Of a stretch of 10,227 nt of DNA, positions 1-5,732 are shown piece by piece (positions within the stretch are counted from its first letter, which is position 1; every line of letters begins with the position of its first letter). The stretch lies in contig CALKIA010000587.1 in NCBI GenBank assembly GCA_937988705.1, positions 1 through 10,227 on the forward strand, given 5' to 3'. Both the position numbers and the translations under genes were made by a program. Below the pieces are notes generated by a model. The model saw nothing but the letters and a program-made list of their open reading frames with translations. It searched no databases and was not told the origin of the DNA. The DNA is from an uncultured Chloroflexota bacterium (GTDB taxonomy: Bacteria > Chloroflexota > Anaerolineae > Aggregatilineales > Phototrophicaceae).

Positions 1-353
1 CACAGAATATGCGTCTTGTTCGGAAGATGCTCAACAGCGCAGGCTATCAGGTGATTGAGGCACAAGATGGCGAATCCGGCTACACCACGATTCTTGAACA
101 AAGGCCCGACCTCGTCTTAATGGATGTCAACCTGCCCGACATTGATGGTTTGCAGGTGACCTCGGCGGTGAAGGCGCTGCCCGAGTACACGCACATTCCG
201 GTGATTGCGCTGACAGCCAACGCGATGCACGGCGACCGGGAACGCTGCCTGGAAGCGGGCTGCGATGGCTATGTGCCCAAGCCGGTGACCAAGAACGAAC
301 TGCTTTCAAACGTAGCCTACTATCTGGAACAAGCGGAGCGGCGTACGATATGA
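1..353 (+). CDS. Response-regulator receiver domain, C-terminal part (5' end cut by window edge)
   Basis: This is a CheY-like receiver (REC) domain that accepts a phosphoryl group from a histidine kinase. Numbered from the ATG at position 9, it shows the phospho-acceptor D39 in LMDVNLPDIDG, the switch threonine in IALTANAM, and the conserved lysine in PKPV, with the DivK-like GCDGY signature just before it. The frame stays open to the window edge and reads Q-N immediately before that ATG, matching the usual EDNPQNMRLVRKML start of such receivers. The ATG at 9 is therefore internal: strand beta1 and the acidic pair lie to the left. It may be a single-domain DivK-like regulator or the C-terminal receiver of a hybrid kinase; the window cannot separate these. 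Its stop overlaps the next gene's start (ATGA at 350-353), which implies one transcript and translational coupling. Confidence 0.9.
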   Translation, partial: QNMRLVRKMLNSAGYQVIEAQDGESGYTTILEQRPDLVLMDVNLPDIDGLQVTSAVKALPEYTHIPVIALTANAMHGDRERCLEAGCDGYVPKPVTKNELLSNVAYYLEQAERRTI

Positions 354-730
354 GTCTGATTGTGATCATCGAGGACAACCCGGACAGCGCCCGATTGGCA
401 GCGCGCATTTTGCAGCGCGAAGGATTTGACGTCGCGATCGCCGATGAGGGCGAATTGGGTCTGCAAATCGCCCTCGAGAGCTACCCCGCGTTGATCCTCG
501 TTGATCTCGGTTTGCCCGATCTGGATGGGCAGACCGTCGTCGCCATGCTGCGCCAAAACGCGCACATCGATCATGTCCCGATCATCGCCTTCACAGCGTG
601 GCCGGAACAAACAGCGGAAGAAATGGCCTTAGCCTACGGATGCGACGGCATCATCAACAAACCGATCGATACCCGCCGCTTCGCTGAACAAGTCAAGGCG
701 TTCCTGGAACCGGACATCAGGAGAATGTAG
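350..730 (+). CDS. Single-domain response regulator (DivK/CheY-like receiver)
   Basis: This 126-residue protein consists of one receiver domain with no output domain. All phosphorylation-site residues are visible: the acidic pair E8/D9 in VIIEDNPDS, phospho-acceptor D52 in LILVDLGLPDLDG, T82 in IAFTAW, and K104 in INKPI. Stand-alone receivers of this kind act by protein-protein contact or pass phosphate along a relay in the cytoplasm. The ATG overlaps the stop of the preceding receiver as ATGA; a GGAG at 335-338 lies 11 bases upstream, so translation probably depends partly on coupling. The stop (728-730) directly abuts the TTG of the acetyltransferase gene. The two receivers are related to each other (both have PD-DG after the acceptor and GCDG before the lysine) but are clearly diverged. 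The partner kinase is not visible and may lie upstream. Confidence 0.93.
   Translation: MSLIVIIEDNPDSARLAARILQREGFDVAIADEGELGLQIALESYPALILVDLGLPDLDGQTVVAMLRQNAHIDHVPIIAFTAWPEQTAEEMALAYGCDGIINKPIDTRRFAEQVKAFLEPDIRRM
719..724 (+). promoter_or_regulatory. Ribosome binding site supporting the TTG start at 731
   Basis: AGGAGA lies inside the last codons of the preceding receiver gene and ends 6 bases before the TTG at 731. Its strength and spacing argue that the rare TTG start is real. The nearby ATG at 725-727 is in the frame of the upstream gene and is followed at once by its stop, so it is not a competing start. Confidence 0.7.
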
Positions 731-1573
731 TTGGCTATCCCGCCTGCCCCGCCGCACATTGCGAATGCCGGGCAATCGAACAGGTCGGTCGTCAGTGCCA
801 GCGAATACACGTTTGCGGCGCTCGCCCAAATCTATAATCAGGGTCGCGTCGACTATATCGTGCCGATGCCGATGAACGCCCGGCGCATGGAAGAATATGT
901 GCGCTATTACGATGTCGCCCTCGACGCTTCTGTCGTCATGCTCAACAGCGACGGCGAGGAAAGCGGAATCGGCATGCTCGGCTTACGCGACCACCGCTGC
1001 TGGATCACACGCCTCGGCGTCATTCCGGAACGGCGCGGGCACAAGGTCGGCCAGTTTATCGTGGAGTCGCTCATCGACATGGGCCGGCGGCGCGGAGCGA
1101 CGCTGGCGCAATTGGAAGTCATCACGGGCAACGAGCCGGCGCACGCCTTGTTTCGCAAACTCGGCTTTGAACAGCGCCGCAACCTGCTGGTCATTCGCCG
1201 CCCGCCCGGTGCGGTCATAGACGCAGTCCCCACCTCTACACCGCTCACACCGGACGAAATCAAAGTCTGCTTAAGTCAGCGCCCCGATCAAGCGTCGTGG
1301 TTGGACGAAACAGCCTCCCTGCTGCACGCCGGTCAGCTCGAAGGGCTACGCGTGGGGGACGAATGGATCGTCTACCGCAAAACGCCCGTTCAGCTCTCCA
1401 CCTTCGTGCTCAGTGAATCCGCTGATCCGGCAGCGCTCATTCGCTGCGTGCACCACCGCTACCCGATGCTGGACACAAAAATCGAAAACGTCGACGTAAG
1501 CCGTTGGTCAGCGTATCAGGAAGCGGGCTACTTCGAGGCCTTCGCCCGCATTGAGATGACCTGCGCGCTGTGA
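731..1573 (+). CDS. GNAT-family N-acetyltransferase with a degenerate second GNAT-like half
   Basis: GNAT enzymes transfer an acyl group from acyl-CoA to an amine; the substrate here cannot be read from sequence. In this 280-residue protein the first domain spans roughly residues 25-158. It has the acetyl-CoA-binding motif A around 95-118 (LGVIPERRGHKVG, where the usual RGxGxG has K105 in place of the middle Gly) and the motif B/C signature at 134-146 (NEPAHALFRKLGF). The C-terminal half, about 172-280, ends with a pattern at 253-270 (NVDVSRWSAYQEAGYFE) resembling the same N-x-x-A-x-x-x-Y-x-x-x-GF motif. It lacks a clear CoA loop, so it may be a decayed second GNAT fold, as in tandem-GNAT proteins. 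The TTG start abuts the upstream TAG with a good ribosome site, making this the third gene of the receiver operon. Its activity may be linked to the phosphorelay; that is inference. Confidence 0.85.
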   Translation: MAIPPAPPHIANAGQSNRSVVSASEYTFAALAQIYNQGRVDYIVPMPMNARRMEEYVRYYDVALDASVVMLNSDGEESGIGMLGLRDHRCWITRLGVIPERRGHKVGQFIVESLIDMGRRRGATLAQLEVITGNEPAHALFRKLGFEQRRNLLVIRRPPGAVIDAVPTSTPLTPDEIKVCLSQRPDQASWLDETASLLHAGQLEGLRVGDEWIVYRKTPVQLSTFVLSESADPAALIRCVHHRYPMLDTKIENVDVSRWSAYQEAGYFEAFARIEMTCAL

Positions 1574-1624
1574 CGCGTAATGCCCTCACTTTGCGCCTTA
1601 AGTACAAACGAGCAAGTCAATAGA

Positions 1625-1644
1625 GGACAAGGCAGGCCTTGTCC
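1625..1644. repeat. Intergenic inverted repeat (hairpin 1 of a repeat element)
   Basis: GGACAAGGC and GCCTTGTCC form a perfect 9-base inverted repeat around AG, just after the acetyltransferase gene. The 3' flank GTCCCTAC (1641-1648) is repeated inverted as GTAGGGAC at 1662-1669, linking it to the next hairpin as one compound element. No T-run follows on either strand, so it is not a classical intrinsic terminator, though it could stabilise the 3' ends of the converging transcripts. Confidence 0.75.
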
Positions 1645-1660
1645 CTACAAGAACCGTTTT

Positions 1661-1685
1661 CGTAGGGACGCGCTTCTGCGCGTCC
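1661..1685. repeat. Intergenic inverted repeat (hairpin 2, CGTAGGG...GCGCTTCTGCGC type)
   Basis: GGACGCGC (1666-1673) and GCGCGTCC (1678-1685) pair around a TTCT loop. The stretch 1661-1681 recurs inverted at 3207-3227 with 19 of 21 bases identical, so this is a dispersed repeat and not a chance stem. It lies between the convergent ends of the acetyltransferase and reductase-family genes. Confidence 0.75.
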
Positions 1686-1740
1686 GGTGCGGCGCCAGAA
1701 GGCAATCCCTACACCTTTAAGCATTTACCAGACGCGGTAC

Positions 1741-2358
1741 TTACGCTGGCGGGCGGCTCACCGCGTAACAGGCGAGGAGGTTGCCAGACCCCGGCCACGT
1801 CCGCGAGCTGACCAGCTTGAGCGCCAACGGTGGCCGTCCCACGAACAGCGGCGTCCCCTCCCCGGCGATGACTGGGAAAATGGTCAGGTGCAGTTCATCG
1901 ACCAGATCATGCACCAGCAAATCATTCCACAGCATACGACTGCCGAAAACGTAAATCTCCCGGCCCGCCTGCGCCTTGAGCGCGGCGATCTCCGCGTGGG
2001 CGTCAGCGAGACGAATAATACGCGTATTCGTCCACGGCGCGAGTTCGTCTGTGGTCAGCTTGTCCGAGACGATAACCTTGTCAATATCATTGATGAGGCG
2101 GGCGAACTCACGCCGAATGGGCGTGGAATTGGGATCGTTCGGAACACTCAACCAGTACTCGCGGTTACCCAAAAATCCCTCACGCCCGCCCAACAAGAGT
2201 GTGTCAGCGGCGCGCAGTCGTTCGAGATTGTACGCGTCGAAGTTTTGATCACCGTGATAATCGGCGTGGAAATAATCAAAGATGTTCGTCAGACTCTTGT
2301 CCTTGCCTTCGTAATAGCCATCCAACGTGACCAGACTGCCGACGATGAGTTTACGCAT
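1741..2358 (-). CDS. Dihydrofolate-reductase-family protein (RibD C-terminal-like oxidoreductase)
   Basis: This 205-residue protein has the fold shared by dihydrofolate reductase and the RibD reductase domain, which bind NADPH and reduce pterin- or pyrimidine-type substrates. Seen: an N-terminal strand and loop (MRKLIVGSLVTLDGYYEG, 1-18), the nucleotide-contact segment LLLGGREGF (54-62), a predicted strand at IDKVIVSDKL (92-101), IYVFGS (135-140), and the family signature with L-x-x-DLVDELHLTIFPVIAGEG-x-PLF (147-172). Length fits single-domain members such as YwjB/YyaP-like proteins. It lacks a deaminase domain, so it is not full RibD, and it should not be called folA. The true substrate is unknown. 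The ATG has GGAG (complement of 2366-2369) 7 bases upstream, and a good promoter precedes it. It is transcribed alone, convergent with the acetyltransferase gene and divergent from the NarL-type regulator. Confidence 0.88.
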   Translation of the reverse strand: MRKLIVGSLVTLDGYYEGKDKSLTNIFDYFHADYHGDQNFDAYNLERLRAADTLLLGGREGFLGNREYWLSVPNDPNSTPIRREFARLINDIDKVIVSDKLTTDELAPWTNTRIIRLADAHAEIAALKAQAGREIYVFGSRMLWNDLLVHDLVDELHLTIFPVIAGEGTPLFVGRPPLALKLVSSRTWPGSGNLLACYAVSRPPA

Positions 2359-2389
2359 TGATCTGCTCCATCTCTAGTGGGATAGGCTC

Positions 2390-2417
2390 ATTATAGAACA
2401 TATGTATCAATCGTCAA
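2390..2417 (-). promoter_or_regulatory. Sigma70-type promoter of the reductase-family gene
   Basis: Read on the minus strand, TTGACG (2417-2412) is followed after 16 bases by a perfect TATAAT (2395-2390). Transcription would start near 2383, giving a leader of about 25 bases that contains the GGAG ribosome site. This is the best-matching promoter in the window. Confidence 0.7.
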
Positions 2418-2484
2418 TTGCAGCCCACCCGCTGACGCGCTTCTAATACATCCTCTCGCATAATGAGCGCATCGTCGATCATCG

Positions 2485-2490
2485 AAGGTG
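2485..2490 (+). promoter_or_regulatory. Ribosome binding site for the NarL-type regulator
   Basis: AAGGTG ends 7 bases before the ATG at 2498 and fixes that start. A possible -10 (CATAAT, 2459-2464) lies upstream, but no matching -35 could be seen. Confidence 0.55.
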
Positions 2491-2497
2491 CTATCGC

Positions 2498-3151
2498 ATG
2501 CCGGATCTGCGTGTGCTGGTCATTGCCAGCAACCCGCTGGCGCGCGCGGGGCTCTCTGCCCTGCTCGTCGATCAACCGGGACTGAACATCGTCGGGCAGG
2601 TCGATCATGATCTGCCGGATACGCTGGATATTTACCGTCCCGATGTGCTGGTCTGGGATATGGGCTGGGAACCACTGGCGAATCTGGAAAAACTGCACGA
2701 CCTGCGCGATGCGCACAAACCGATCGTGGCGCTGCTGGCGAACGTCACCAATGCCATCGAATCGACGGCCGCGCTCTTAAGCGCAGGCGTGCGCGGTCTG
2801 CTGCTGCAAAACTCTAACGGCGATGTGCTGGCAGCAGCGCTCAACGCCGTAACGCGGGGTATGACTGTCATCGGGTCGACCATTGCGGATAGCACGCTCA
2901 GCGATACCATCCGCCTGAGCACAGCCCGCGGCGCGGGTGATGGTTCGACGCCAGACGCGCTCACACCGCGCGAATTGGAAGTTATCAATCTGATTGCGGA
3001 GGGTTTGCCCAACAAAACTATCGCGGGTAAGCTGAGCATCAGCGAACACACGGTTAAATTTCACGTCAACGCCATTTTGACCAAACTGGGCGCGCAAAGC
3101 CGCACTGAAGCTGTCGTGCGCGCGACGCGGTTAGGCTATATCACGCTCTGA
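2498..3151 (+). CDS. NarL/FixJ-family transcriptional regulator with a degenerate receiver
   Basis: This 217-residue DNA-binding regulator has an N-terminal receiver-like domain (about 4-120) and a C-terminal LuxR-type helix-turn-helix (about 155-214). The latter is well conserved: LTPRELEV at 155-162, then SEHTVKFHVNAILTKLG with the recognition helix. The receiver keeps a possible acceptor D54 (VLVWDMGW) but is otherwise decayed: the acidic pair is A10-S11 (VLVIASNPLARAG instead of V-DDHPLVR), the switch Thr/Ser is L80 (IVALLANV), and the conserved Lys is Q104 (LLLQNS). Such pseudo-receivers are usually not controlled by ordinary Mg-dependent phosphorylation; ligand binding, protein contact or constitutive activity are alternatives. 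It is transcribed alone, divergent from the reductase-family gene and convergent with the large kinase. Its targets are unknown. Confidence 0.9.
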   Translation: MPDLRVLVIASNPLARAGLSALLVDQPGLNIVGQVDHDLPDTLDIYRPDVLVWDMGWEPLANLEKLHDLRDAHKPIVALLANVTNAIESTAALLSAGVRGLLLQNSNGDVLAAALNAVTRGMTVIGSTIADSTLSDTIRLSTARGAGDGSTPDALTPRELEVINLIAEGLPNKTIAGKLSISEHTVKFHVNAILTKLGAQSRTEAVVRATRLGYITL

Positions 3152-3180
3152 GCCGTTCCGCCGACACTTCACCCTGTGTA

Positions 3181-3202
3181 CGGACAGCCCGCTGGCTGTC
3201 CG
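3181..3202. repeat. Intergenic inverted repeat between convergent regulator and kinase genes
   Basis: CGGACAGCC and GGCTGTCCG form a perfect 9-base stem around a CGCT loop, about 30 bases after the regulator's stop. No T-run follows. Its position between two convergent 3' ends would suit a bidirectional end-of-transcript structure. It is the outer part of the repeat that continues to 3227. Confidence 0.7.
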
Positions 3203-3206
3203 ATAG

Positions 3207-3227
3207 GCGCAGAAGCGCAGCCCTACG
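3207..3227. repeat. Second copy of the GCGCTTCTGCGC/CGTAGGG repeat, overlapping the kinase stop codon
   Basis: Read on the minus strand this is CGTAGGG, CT, then GCGCTTCTGCGC. It matches 1661-1681 at 19 of 21 bases in opposite orientation. The TAG inside its CGTAGGG end (3225-3223) is the stop codon of the histidine kinase gene, so the element overlaps the coding region's last bases. Confidence 0.7.
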
Positions 3228-5559
3228 CCAGCGGCAGGGTGATGCGAAAAACCGTGCCCTGCCCGACCGCACTGCTCACAGCGATCTGCCCGTGATGCAG
3301 CGTGATCACCTGCTGCACAATGCTCAGACCCAGCCCATTCCCGCCTGTGTCGACACTACGCGCTTCATCGACGCGGTACAGGGGCTGAAAAATGCGCGCC
3401 AGGTCTTCCGCGGGCATGCCAGCACCACTGTCTGCAAGTTCGACCACCGCCAGCCCCGCATCCGCATAAGCTTTCAGCGAGATCACGCCCTCCGCCCGCG
3501 TGAAGCGAATGGCATTATCCAGAAGTTCGCGCAGTGCTTGGGCGACACGTTCCTGCTCCCCCATGATCGTCAGCGGATCAACGGGCAGCGAAACCTCCAA
3601 CTGGATGCCCTTCTTACGCACCTGTTCCCGCTTGGTATTCGTGACCGCTTCCAGCACCTCCACAAGATTGAACAACTTGAGATCGAGGGCAGGCTGCTGA
3701 TCCAACCGGACGAGCGTGATCAGGTTATCGACCATGCGCGACATGCGTTCGATCTGTTCTTCAATGGTATGGACGCGCGCGCGCGCCGCGTCGTCGGTTA
3801 GGGTGCGCTCCAGCAAATAGCTGGTGGTGTTGATGACGGCCATTGGCGTCTTGAAATCGTGCGAAAAGGCGCTGACGAAATGGCTCAGTGCGCGCCGCCG
3901 GGCCTCTTGTTCGATCAGGGCGGTGCGATCGGCTTCGGCTTCTTTCAACTGCGAGATATCGCGGATAGTTGTCACCCGCATGATTCCCTCCGGATGCGGA
4001 ATATTGATCGACCGCAGCCACGCCTGAAACACGGTTCCATCTTTGCGGCGCATAATCAATTCGTAGGGTTCTTCGCTCAGGCGCTGTATGGCAGTGCGCG
4101 CTTTCTCCGCTTCTTCCGGGGATATGACCGAGAAACTGCCATCCGAGCCGATGATTTCCTCACGCGTGTACCCCATCAGGCTTATGAATGCTTCGTTGAC
4201 ATCCAACACCCGCCCGTTCTGATGGGCGACCCGCGCATCAAACCCGGCATTCCAAAGCTGGCGGTAGCGCGCTTCGCTCTCTTGCAGAGCGCCTTGCGCC
4301 TCATAGACCGCGCTGATGTCGATGTTTGCGGCGACCCCGCCGATGATCACGCCGTTGGCATCACGGATCGGCGCAGCGGCATTAATCATAGTGGCGGATT
4401 TCCCATCAAAGCGTTCGATCTTGAGCACTTCATGCGCGGTCGTTTCGCCGTGTTTAAGCGCCCGGGCCATCGCCCAGCTCTCTGGCGTCAGCAATTCGCC
4501 CGTTTCCGCCCTCCACGCCTTATATTCCCCATAGCCTTCCGTGCTGTCGACGCGCGGCATGTCCCGGCCCCAGACCTGATACGCGCCCTCGTTCAAATAA
4601 ACCAGTTCGCCCTTTGCCCCGGCGATTGTCACGCCGATCGGTAGAATATCCAGTACCGTCTGCAAGCGCCGCCGTTCCTGATCTTTTTGTTGCAGCGCCG
4701 CTTCGAGCTCTTCGCGGAGACGGTGTTCTTCTGTGATATCGGCGAAGACGCTCACAGCCGCAATCAGCGTCCCCCGCATATCGAGGATGGGTGCGGCGTT
4801 CACGCGCAGGTAGCGATGCTCATCATCTACGGTGATCGCTTCGACCTGAATATCGCGGCTCGTTTCACCACGCATCGCCCGCAGCAGCGGGTAATCGTTC
4901 AGCGCGATCGGCTGATGGGTAACGAGATCGATCAGGCGATGAACCTGGCCCGAACGCTGATCGGCTTCGGTCGCGGGGCGACCGAGCAATTCTTCAGCCC
5001 GACGATTCTGCGAACTGAAGCTGCCATCAGCCGACACGATCACCACGCCAACCGGCAGCTGGCGCAGCACTGCTTCCAGATACGCGCTCTGGCGATCCAC
5101 TTGCCGGATGGTCTGCTCATATTCACGCCGCAGCCGCGAAAGCTGATCGACCATGTGCTCGACCGCGCCACGGCGGTACTCCGCCCGCAGCCGCGCGTTT
5201 TTCTGTTGGTTGATAATCCAGATGAGCAGCCCGCTAATTGCGACATAGAGCAGAAACTCAAGCAGATAGATCGGCCGGACGATCGTCTCGATCCCATACC
5301 AGTAATAGACAAAGCCCAGTGTACACAGACAACCGAGCAGCACCGTATACAAGGCCGGACGCATGCCAATCTGCCAGGCGGCAAAGACAGTCGCCAGAAT
5401 AAATGTCTGATAAATCGCCAGTGTATCGCCCGCGGTGAGGTGCGTGAAAATGCGAAACACGAGGGCCAGCAGCACAACGACGGTGGCGATTGCGTAACGG
5501 ACAACCCATGAACGTTCCAACAGCAAGTGCAAACGCTCCACGACGGCGTTGGGCAGCAT
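3223..5559 (-). CDS. Membrane-bound sensor histidine kinase with three PAS domains
   Basis: This 778-residue sensor kinase autophosphorylates on histidine and passes phosphate to a response regulator. Numbered from the ATG, there are about four membrane segments near 22-40, 50-66, 70-88 and 97-117, in a DUF4118/KdpD-like arrangement with little outside the membrane. A short coiled-coil linker follows, then three PAS domains (about 159-276, 299-416 and 427-539), each ending in the D-I-(T/S) motif (FADITEEH, ANIDISAV, IRDISQLK). HisKA follows with phospho-acceptor H567 in FSHDFKTP, then an ATP-binding domain with N-box N682 (LLDNAIRF), G1 DSGAGM (710-715) and G2 GGNGLGLS (739-746). All catalytic boxes look intact. 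An alternative GTG at 5571 adds four residues, but it lies within the GTGGAG ribosome site of the ATG, so 5559 is preferred. The signal sensed and the partner regulator are unknown. Confidence 0.93.
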   Translation of the reverse strand: MLPNAVVERLHLLLERSWVVRYAIATVVVLLALVFRIFTHLTAGDTLAIYQTFILATVFAAWQIGMRPALYTVLLGCLCTLGFVYYWYGIETIVRPIYLLEFLLYVAISGLLIWIINQQKNARLRAEYRRGAVEHMVDQLSRLRREYEQTIRQVDRQSAYLEAVLRQLPVGVVIVSADGSFSSQNRRAEELLGRPATEADQRSGQVHRLIDLVTHQPIALNDYPLLRAMRGETSRDIQVEAITVDDEHRYLRVNAAPILDMRGTLIAAVSVFADITEEHRLREELEAALQQKDQERRRLQTVLDILPIGVTIAGAKGELVYLNEGAYQVWGRDMPRVDSTEGYGEYKAWRAETGELLTPESWAMARALKHGETTAHEVLKIERFDGKSATMINAAAPIRDANGVIIGGVAANIDISAVYEAQGALQESEARYRQLWNAGFDARVAHQNGRVLDVNEAFISLMGYTREEIIGSDGSFSVISPEEAEKARTAIQRLSEEPYELIMRRKDGTVFQAWLRSINIPHPEGIMRVTTIRDISQLKEAEADRTALIEQEARRRALSHFVSAFSHDFKTPMAVINTTSYLLERTLTDDAARARVHTIEEQIERMSRMVDNLITLVRLDQQPALDLKLFNLVEVLEAVTNTKREQVRKKGIQLEVSLPVDPLTIMGEQERVAQALRELLDNAIRFTRAEGVISLKAYADAGLAVVELADSGAGMPAEDLARIFQPLYRVDEARSVDTGGNGLGLSIVQQVITLHHGQIAVSSAVGQGTVFRITLPLA

Positions 5560-5565
5560 TGATAT

Positions 5566-5569
5566 CTCC
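5566..5569 (-). promoter_or_regulatory. Ribosome binding site deciding the kinase start
   Basis: On the minus strand GGAG sits 6 bases before the ATG at 5559-5557. The upstream in-frame GTG (5571-5569) shares its last G with this site, so it is unlikely to be the start codon. Confidence 0.65.
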
Positions 5570-5605
5570 ACAAATTACAAAAATTCTCACGAAATTTTAA
5601 AAGTT

Positions 5606-5611
5606 ATTATA
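5606..5611 (-). promoter_or_regulatory. Candidate -10 box for the kinase gene
   Basis: A perfect TATAAT reads on the minus strand, about 47 bases before the ATG, in an AT-rich stretch unlike the surrounding sequence. No good -35 is found at 16-18 bases upstream, so the promoter may need an activator. A perfect inverted repeat (5616-5629) fills part of the spacer. Confidence 0.4.
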
Positions 5612-5615
5612 GACC

Positions 5616-5629
5616 GGAAATCCATTTCC
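5616..5629. repeat. Inverted repeat GGAAAT-CC-ATTTCC, possible operator
   Basis: A perfect 6-2-6 palindrome lies directly upstream of the kinase's candidate -10 box, in the divergent promoter region shared with the protease gene. The position fits a dimeric regulator's binding site. Which protein would bind is unknown. Confidence 0.4.
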
Positions 5630-5690
5630 AACTAGCCATTCGATTAGGCGGCATCCCGCTCCAAGGTGCGGTGTGGTCAAACCGTTTTTT

Positions 5691-5699
5691 TGCTTTAAT
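5691..5699 (+). promoter_or_regulatory. Candidate extended -10 promoter for the PDZ protease gene
   Basis: TGCTTTAAT matches the extended -10 pattern TGnTATAAT at all but one base. Extended -10 promoters can work without a good -35, and none is evident here. Transcription would start near 5706, leaving a leader of about 27 bases containing the AGGAG site at 5725-5729. A weaker alternative is TTGCTT (5690-5695) with TGTAAA (5713-5718) at 17 bases. Confidence 0.4.
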
Positions 5700-5732
5700 G
5701 AAAGTGTGGAGCTGTAAAACAAGTAGGAGCAC

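Noticed and set aside
9..11. ATG as the start of the first receiver
   Set aside because: The frame is open upstream and reads Q-N before the M, matching the middle of the receiver's first helix; the acidic pair would be missing otherwise.
1574..1740. CRISPR array or IS end from the repeated hairpins
   Set aside because: There are no regular repeat-spacer units, no cas genes and no transposase; the repeats are palindromic gene-end elements.
1741..2358. Reading the reductase-family gene as folA or an antifolate-resistance gene
   Set aside because: The motifs fit the broader RibD C-terminal/YwjB-like group, not the classical folate enzyme; no linkage to thymidylate synthase or a resistance cassette is seen.
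2459..2464. CATAAT as a -10 box for the NarL-type regulator
   Set aside because: No -35-like sequence or extended -10 TG is found at a suitable distance; too weak to list as a promoter.
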